Shown in pieces: positions 7,396-9,172 of a stretch of 9,172 bases of DNA. The translations under genes and the position numbers were made by a program. The notes beneath the pieces are model-generated. The model searched no databases, was not told where the DNA came from, and was given only the letters and a program-made list of their open reading frames with translations. The stretch is from Lachnospiraceae bacterium (lineage in GTDB: Bacteria; Bacillota; Clostridia; Lachnospirales; Lachnospiraceae), in the NCBI GenBank assembly GCA_016282215.1, contig JAEEKC010000126.1:1-9172 (forward strand), written 5' to 3'. Position 1 is the stretch's first letter. The number at the start of each line of letters is the position of its first letter.

Positions 7396-7511
7396 CCCCT
7401 GACAGAGAAGCAGTTTTATGAATCTTCTCGATTTGATCGGGCTACGCTCGTATGCCGGCAAACGCTCACCGCAACCAGCCTCGCTGCTATGTTGTATGTC
7501 CAAAAAACGAT

Positions 7512-8744
7512 TTACTTGTCGTCTGCTGCAACAACGCCCGGAAGTGCCTTGCCCTCAAGGAACTCAAGGGAAGCGCCGCCGCCGGTAGAGATGTGGCTCA
7601 TCTTGTCAGCAAAACCAAGCTGGTTAACTGCTGCTGCGGAATCGCCGCCGCCGATGATGGTGGTCGCATCGGTCTCAGCAAGAGATTTTGCAACTGCGAT
7701 GGTACCCTTTGCAAGCGTCGGGTTCTCGAATACACCCATGGGTCCGTTCCAAACAACGGTCTTTGCGCTCTTAACAGCGTCAGCGTACAGTTCAGCTGTC
7801 TTGGTACCGATATCAAGACCTTCCATATCAGCAGGGATCTTGTCAGCATCAACAACGGTTACATCGATGGGTCCGTCAATGGGATCCGGGAAACCTGCAG
7901 CAATGGTGGTATCAACAGGAAGGAGAAGCTTTTTGCCTTTCTCTTCTGCCTTTGCCATCATTTCCTTGCAGTAATCGATCTTCTCATCGTCAACTAAGGA
8001 CTTGCCGATCTCATAGCCCTTAGCCTTCAGGAAGGTAAATGCCATACCACCGCCGATGATCAGGGTGTCGCACTTCTCAAGAAGGTTATTGATGACATTC
8101 AGCTTGTCAGCAACCTTAGCGCCGCCGAGGATGGCTACGAAAGGACGAACCGGATTCTCAACAGCATTGCCGAGGAAGTCAATCTCTTTCTGCATCAGGT
8201 AACCAACTGCACAGTTGCCGCCTTTTGCACGAACGAACTCGGTTACGCCTGCAACGGAAGCATGTGCTCTGTGGGAAGAACCGAATGCATCACATACATA
8301 GTCATCGCAAAGATCAGCAAGCTCTTTTGCAAAAGCATCGCCGGCCTTCTGGGGCTTGGTCTCCTCTTCGCCACGGAAACGGGTATTCTGAAGAAGGATC
8401 ACATCGCCTTCTGCCATAGCCTCTACTGCTGCAGTTGCATCAGCTCCGGTTACGTTGTAATCAGCGATGAATTTTACTTCCTTGCCAAGCTTCTCGGATA
8501 GTCTCTTTGCTACGGGAGCAAGGCTCTCTCCCTCGTTGGGGCCGTTCTTTACTTTTCCGAGATGGGAGCAAAGGATTACCTTACCGCCATCAGCTACCAG
8601 CTTGTTAATGGTAGGAAGAGCTGCTACGATTCTGGTCTCGTCGGTGATCTCACCACTCTTCAGAGGTACGTTAAAGTCACAACGAACCAATACTCTTTTG
8701 CCCTTTGCGCTGAAATCATCAACTGTTTTTTTGTTCAGTGCCAT
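7512..8744 (-). CDS. pgk: Phosphoglycerate kinase
   Basis: This cytoplasmic enzyme transfers the acyl phosphate of 1,3-bisphosphoglycerate to ADP, giving 3-phosphoglycerate and ATP. The 410-residue length is slightly above the usual bacterial size of about 390-400. The N-terminal substrate domain shows RVLVRCDFNVPL (17-28, with Arg21, Asp23, Asn25), Arg38, SHLGK (60-64), Arg122 in QNTRFR and DAFGSSHRAHAS (152-163). The C-terminal nucleotide domain shows GGAKVADK (207-214), WNGPMGVFE (332-340), GGGDSAAA (365-372) and GGGASLEFLEGK (388-399). No key residue is missing. The start at 8744 follows AAGGAGG (8753-8759) by 8 nt. It lies between gap (180 bp away, behind a terminator) and tpiA. Since gap appears to terminate, pgk needs either read-through or its own promoter, and I could not find a good one. 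Confidence 0.98.
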   Translation of the reverse strand: MALNKKTVDDFSAKGKRVLVRCDFNVPLKSGEITDETRIVAALPTINKLVADGGKVILCSHLGKVKNGPNEGESLAPVAKRLSEKLGKEVKFIADYNVTGADATAAVEAMAEGDVILLQNTRFRGEEETKPQKAGDAFAKELADLCDDYVCDAFGSSHRAHASVAGVTEFVRAKGGNCAVGYLMQKEIDFLGNAVENPVRPFVAILGGAKVADKLNVINNLLEKCDTLIIGGGMAFTFLKAKGYEIGKSLVDDEKIDYCKEMMAKAEEKGKKLLLPVDTTIAAGFPDPIDGPIDVTVVDADKIPADMEGLDIGTKTAELYADAVKSAKTVVWNGPMGVFENPTLAKGTIAVAKSLAETDATTIIGGGDSAAAVNQLGFADKMSHISTGGGASLEFLEGKALPGVVAADDK

Positions 8745-8763
8745 ATTAATTTCCTCCTTAGAT

Positions 8764-8774
8764 AAATTTGAAAT
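8764..8774 (-). promoter_or_regulatory. Shared 11-bp AT-rich motif upstream of the pgk ribosome binding site
   Basis: ATTTCAAATTT (minus strand) lies 4 nt before the AAGGAGG of pgk. It is identical to the copy upstream of tpiA at 7234-7244. Both sit 20-33 nt before their start codons, a matching position that argues against pure chance. Confidence 0.45.
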
Positions 8775-8777
8775 GAT

Positions 8778-8806
8778 AATCGAGCAGGGGTAAACCCCTC
8801 TCGATT
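8778..8806 (-). other. Stem-loop in the pgk leader
   Basis: AATCGAG (8778-8784) pairs with CTCGATT (8800-8806), and AGGGGT (8786-8791) pairs with ACCCCT (8794-8799). The single bulged base is 8785, giving a 13-bp stem with a tight loop. No T-run follows on the minus strand, so it is more likely an mRNA-stabilising or regulatory hairpin than a terminator. Confidence 0.7.
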
Positions 8807-8808
8807 GT

Positions 8809-8869
8809 CGCGTTGCCCGTCAAATGCGTGTTCATACGAGCATGACACGCGCATGACGGGCTTATCGCG
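8809..8869 (-). other. Large imperfect stem-loop (cruciform) between gap and pgk
   Basis: Three nested arms pair across about 60 bp: CGCG (8809-8812 with 8866-8869), GCCCGTCA/TGACGGGC (8815-8822 with 8854-8861), and GCGTGT/ACACGC (8826-8831 with 8845-8850). Small internal loops separate them. It starts right after the T-tract of the gap terminator. No function can be read from sequence; it could be an RNA element of the pgk leader or a remnant of an interspersed palindromic repeat. Confidence 0.65.
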
Positions 8870-8870
8870 C

Positions 8871-8903
8871 AAAAAACGGTCCCGGCCCAACCCGGCCGGG
8901 CCC
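8871..8903 (-). terminator. Intrinsic terminator of gap
   Basis: On the minus strand, CCCGGCC and GGCCGGG pair (8894-8900 with 8881-8887) around a 6-nt loop, and two more G-C pairs follow beyond a mismatch (8902-8903 with 8878-8879). Six T follow at 8871-8876. It lies about 22 nt after the gap stop codon. Confidence 0.85.
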
Positions 8904-8924
8904 ATTCATGAAACCTGCTTTAGA

Positions 8925-9172
8925 TTACTGAAGAAGGCTACCGAAATGCTTGATGGTACGAACCATCTGGCTGGTATAAGAGTTCTCATTGTCATACCAA
9001 GATACAACCTGAACCTGGGTAGTGCCATTCTCAAGAGGCAGTACCATGGTCTGGGTAGCATCGAACAGGGAACCATAGGTCATACCTACGATATCGCTGG
9101 AAACGATCTCATCGGTGTTGTAACCGAAGGACTCGTTGGAAGCAGCCTTCATAGCGTCATTGATCTGCTCCT
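8925..9172 (-). CDS. gap: Glyceraldehyde-3-phosphate dehydrogenase, C-terminal 81 residues (5' end outside window)
   Basis: This enzyme oxidises glyceraldehyde 3-phosphate with NAD(+) and phosphate to 1,3-bisphosphoglycerate, the substrate of the neighbouring Pgk. Only the end of the catalytic domain is visible, starting EQINDAMKAASNES. Family hallmarks are SSDIVGMTYGSLFDATQT (the SSD-x(2)-G segment and FDATQT) and the C-terminal VVSWYDNENSYTSQMV helix. Canonical enzymes have YDNEWGYS at this last place, so YDNENSYT is a variant, one I associate with clostridial GAPDHs. The active-site cysteine and NAD-binding domain are off the window. The stop codon is at 8925-8927 and a GC-rich intrinsic terminator follows. 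Confidence 0.95.
   Translation of the reverse strand, partial: EQINDAMKAASNESFGYNTDEIVSSDIVGMTYGSLFDATQTMVLPLENGTTQVQVVSWYDNENSYTSQMVRTIKHFGSLLQ

Larger units (their letters stand above)
7212..7511 (-). other. pgk-tpiA intergenic region with a cluster of small stem-loops
   Basis: No gene is apparent in these 300 bp. In order of minus-strand transcription there are four hairpins: GAGAAG/CTTCTC (7405-7410 with 7424-7429); a perfect 10-bp stem with a 4-nt loop (7372-7381 with 7386-7395); a 6-bp stem extended past a bulge (7345-7353 with 7359-7366); and TTCCGA/TCGGAA with a CAAA loop (7283-7288 with 7293-7298). A short GCAA/TTGC element lies at 7263-7274. None has the T-tract needed for termination, and I found no convincing promoter. 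The likely role is in mRNA processing or stability, or as an interspersed repeat; this is inference. Confidence 0.6.

Noticed and set aside
7363..7974. 203-residue plus-strand open frame, mostly antisense to the 3' end of pgk
   Set aside because: It overlaps a fully conserved enzyme, its product is low-complexity Ser/Ala/Pro, and it has no ribosome binding site or family resemblance.
8773..8778. TATCAT as a -10 box for pgk
   Set aside because: The -35 place reads AGAGGG inside a hairpin, and a start here would leave almost no leader before the ribosome binding site.

Overview
The window carries five genes, all read from the minus strand. It looks like Clostridia (Firmicutes), most plausibly Lachnospiraceae. 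The grounds are strong GGAGG ribosome binding sites 6-9 nt before each visible start, Gram-positive type signal peptides, a gap-pgk-tpiA glycolytic order, and a papain-like protease joined to a lectin-like domain and many Ig-like modules. The taxonomic placement is inference.

In transcription order (right to left): (1) 8925-9172, the C-terminal 81 residues of glyceraldehyde-3-phosphate dehydrogenase, cut by the window edge and followed by a GC-rich intrinsic terminator; (2) 7512-8744, complete phosphoglycerate kinase; (3) 6459-7211, complete triosephosphate isomerase; (4) 5065-6312, an exported protein of four fibronectin type III domains; (5) 1-4872, the N-terminal 1624 residues of a very large exported cysteine protease that is still open at the left edge. 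I read its frame codon by codon and found no stop.

The right half is core glycolysis. Gap, Pgk and TpiA interconvert triose phosphates and 3-phosphoglycerate, with Pgk making ATP. The left half is cell-surface or secreted biology: a modular protease with a long stalk of Ig-like and novel-looking repeats, and a smaller Fn3 protein. Nothing in the sequence links the two halves functionally.

The intergenic regions are rich in structure. The gap-pgk gap (180 bp) holds three consecutive stem-loops. The pgk-tpiA gap (300 bp) holds four to five small hairpins and no recognisable gene. An 11-bp AT-rich motif sits just upstream of the ribosome binding sites of both pgk and tpiA. The tpiA-Fn3 gap has a 12-bp inverted repeat flanking a candidate promoter. 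The Fn3-protease gap packs a terminator, a 12-bp perfect palindrome and an extended -10 promoter into about 60 bp. I see no tRNA, rRNA, CRISPR array, transposon or plus-strand gene.
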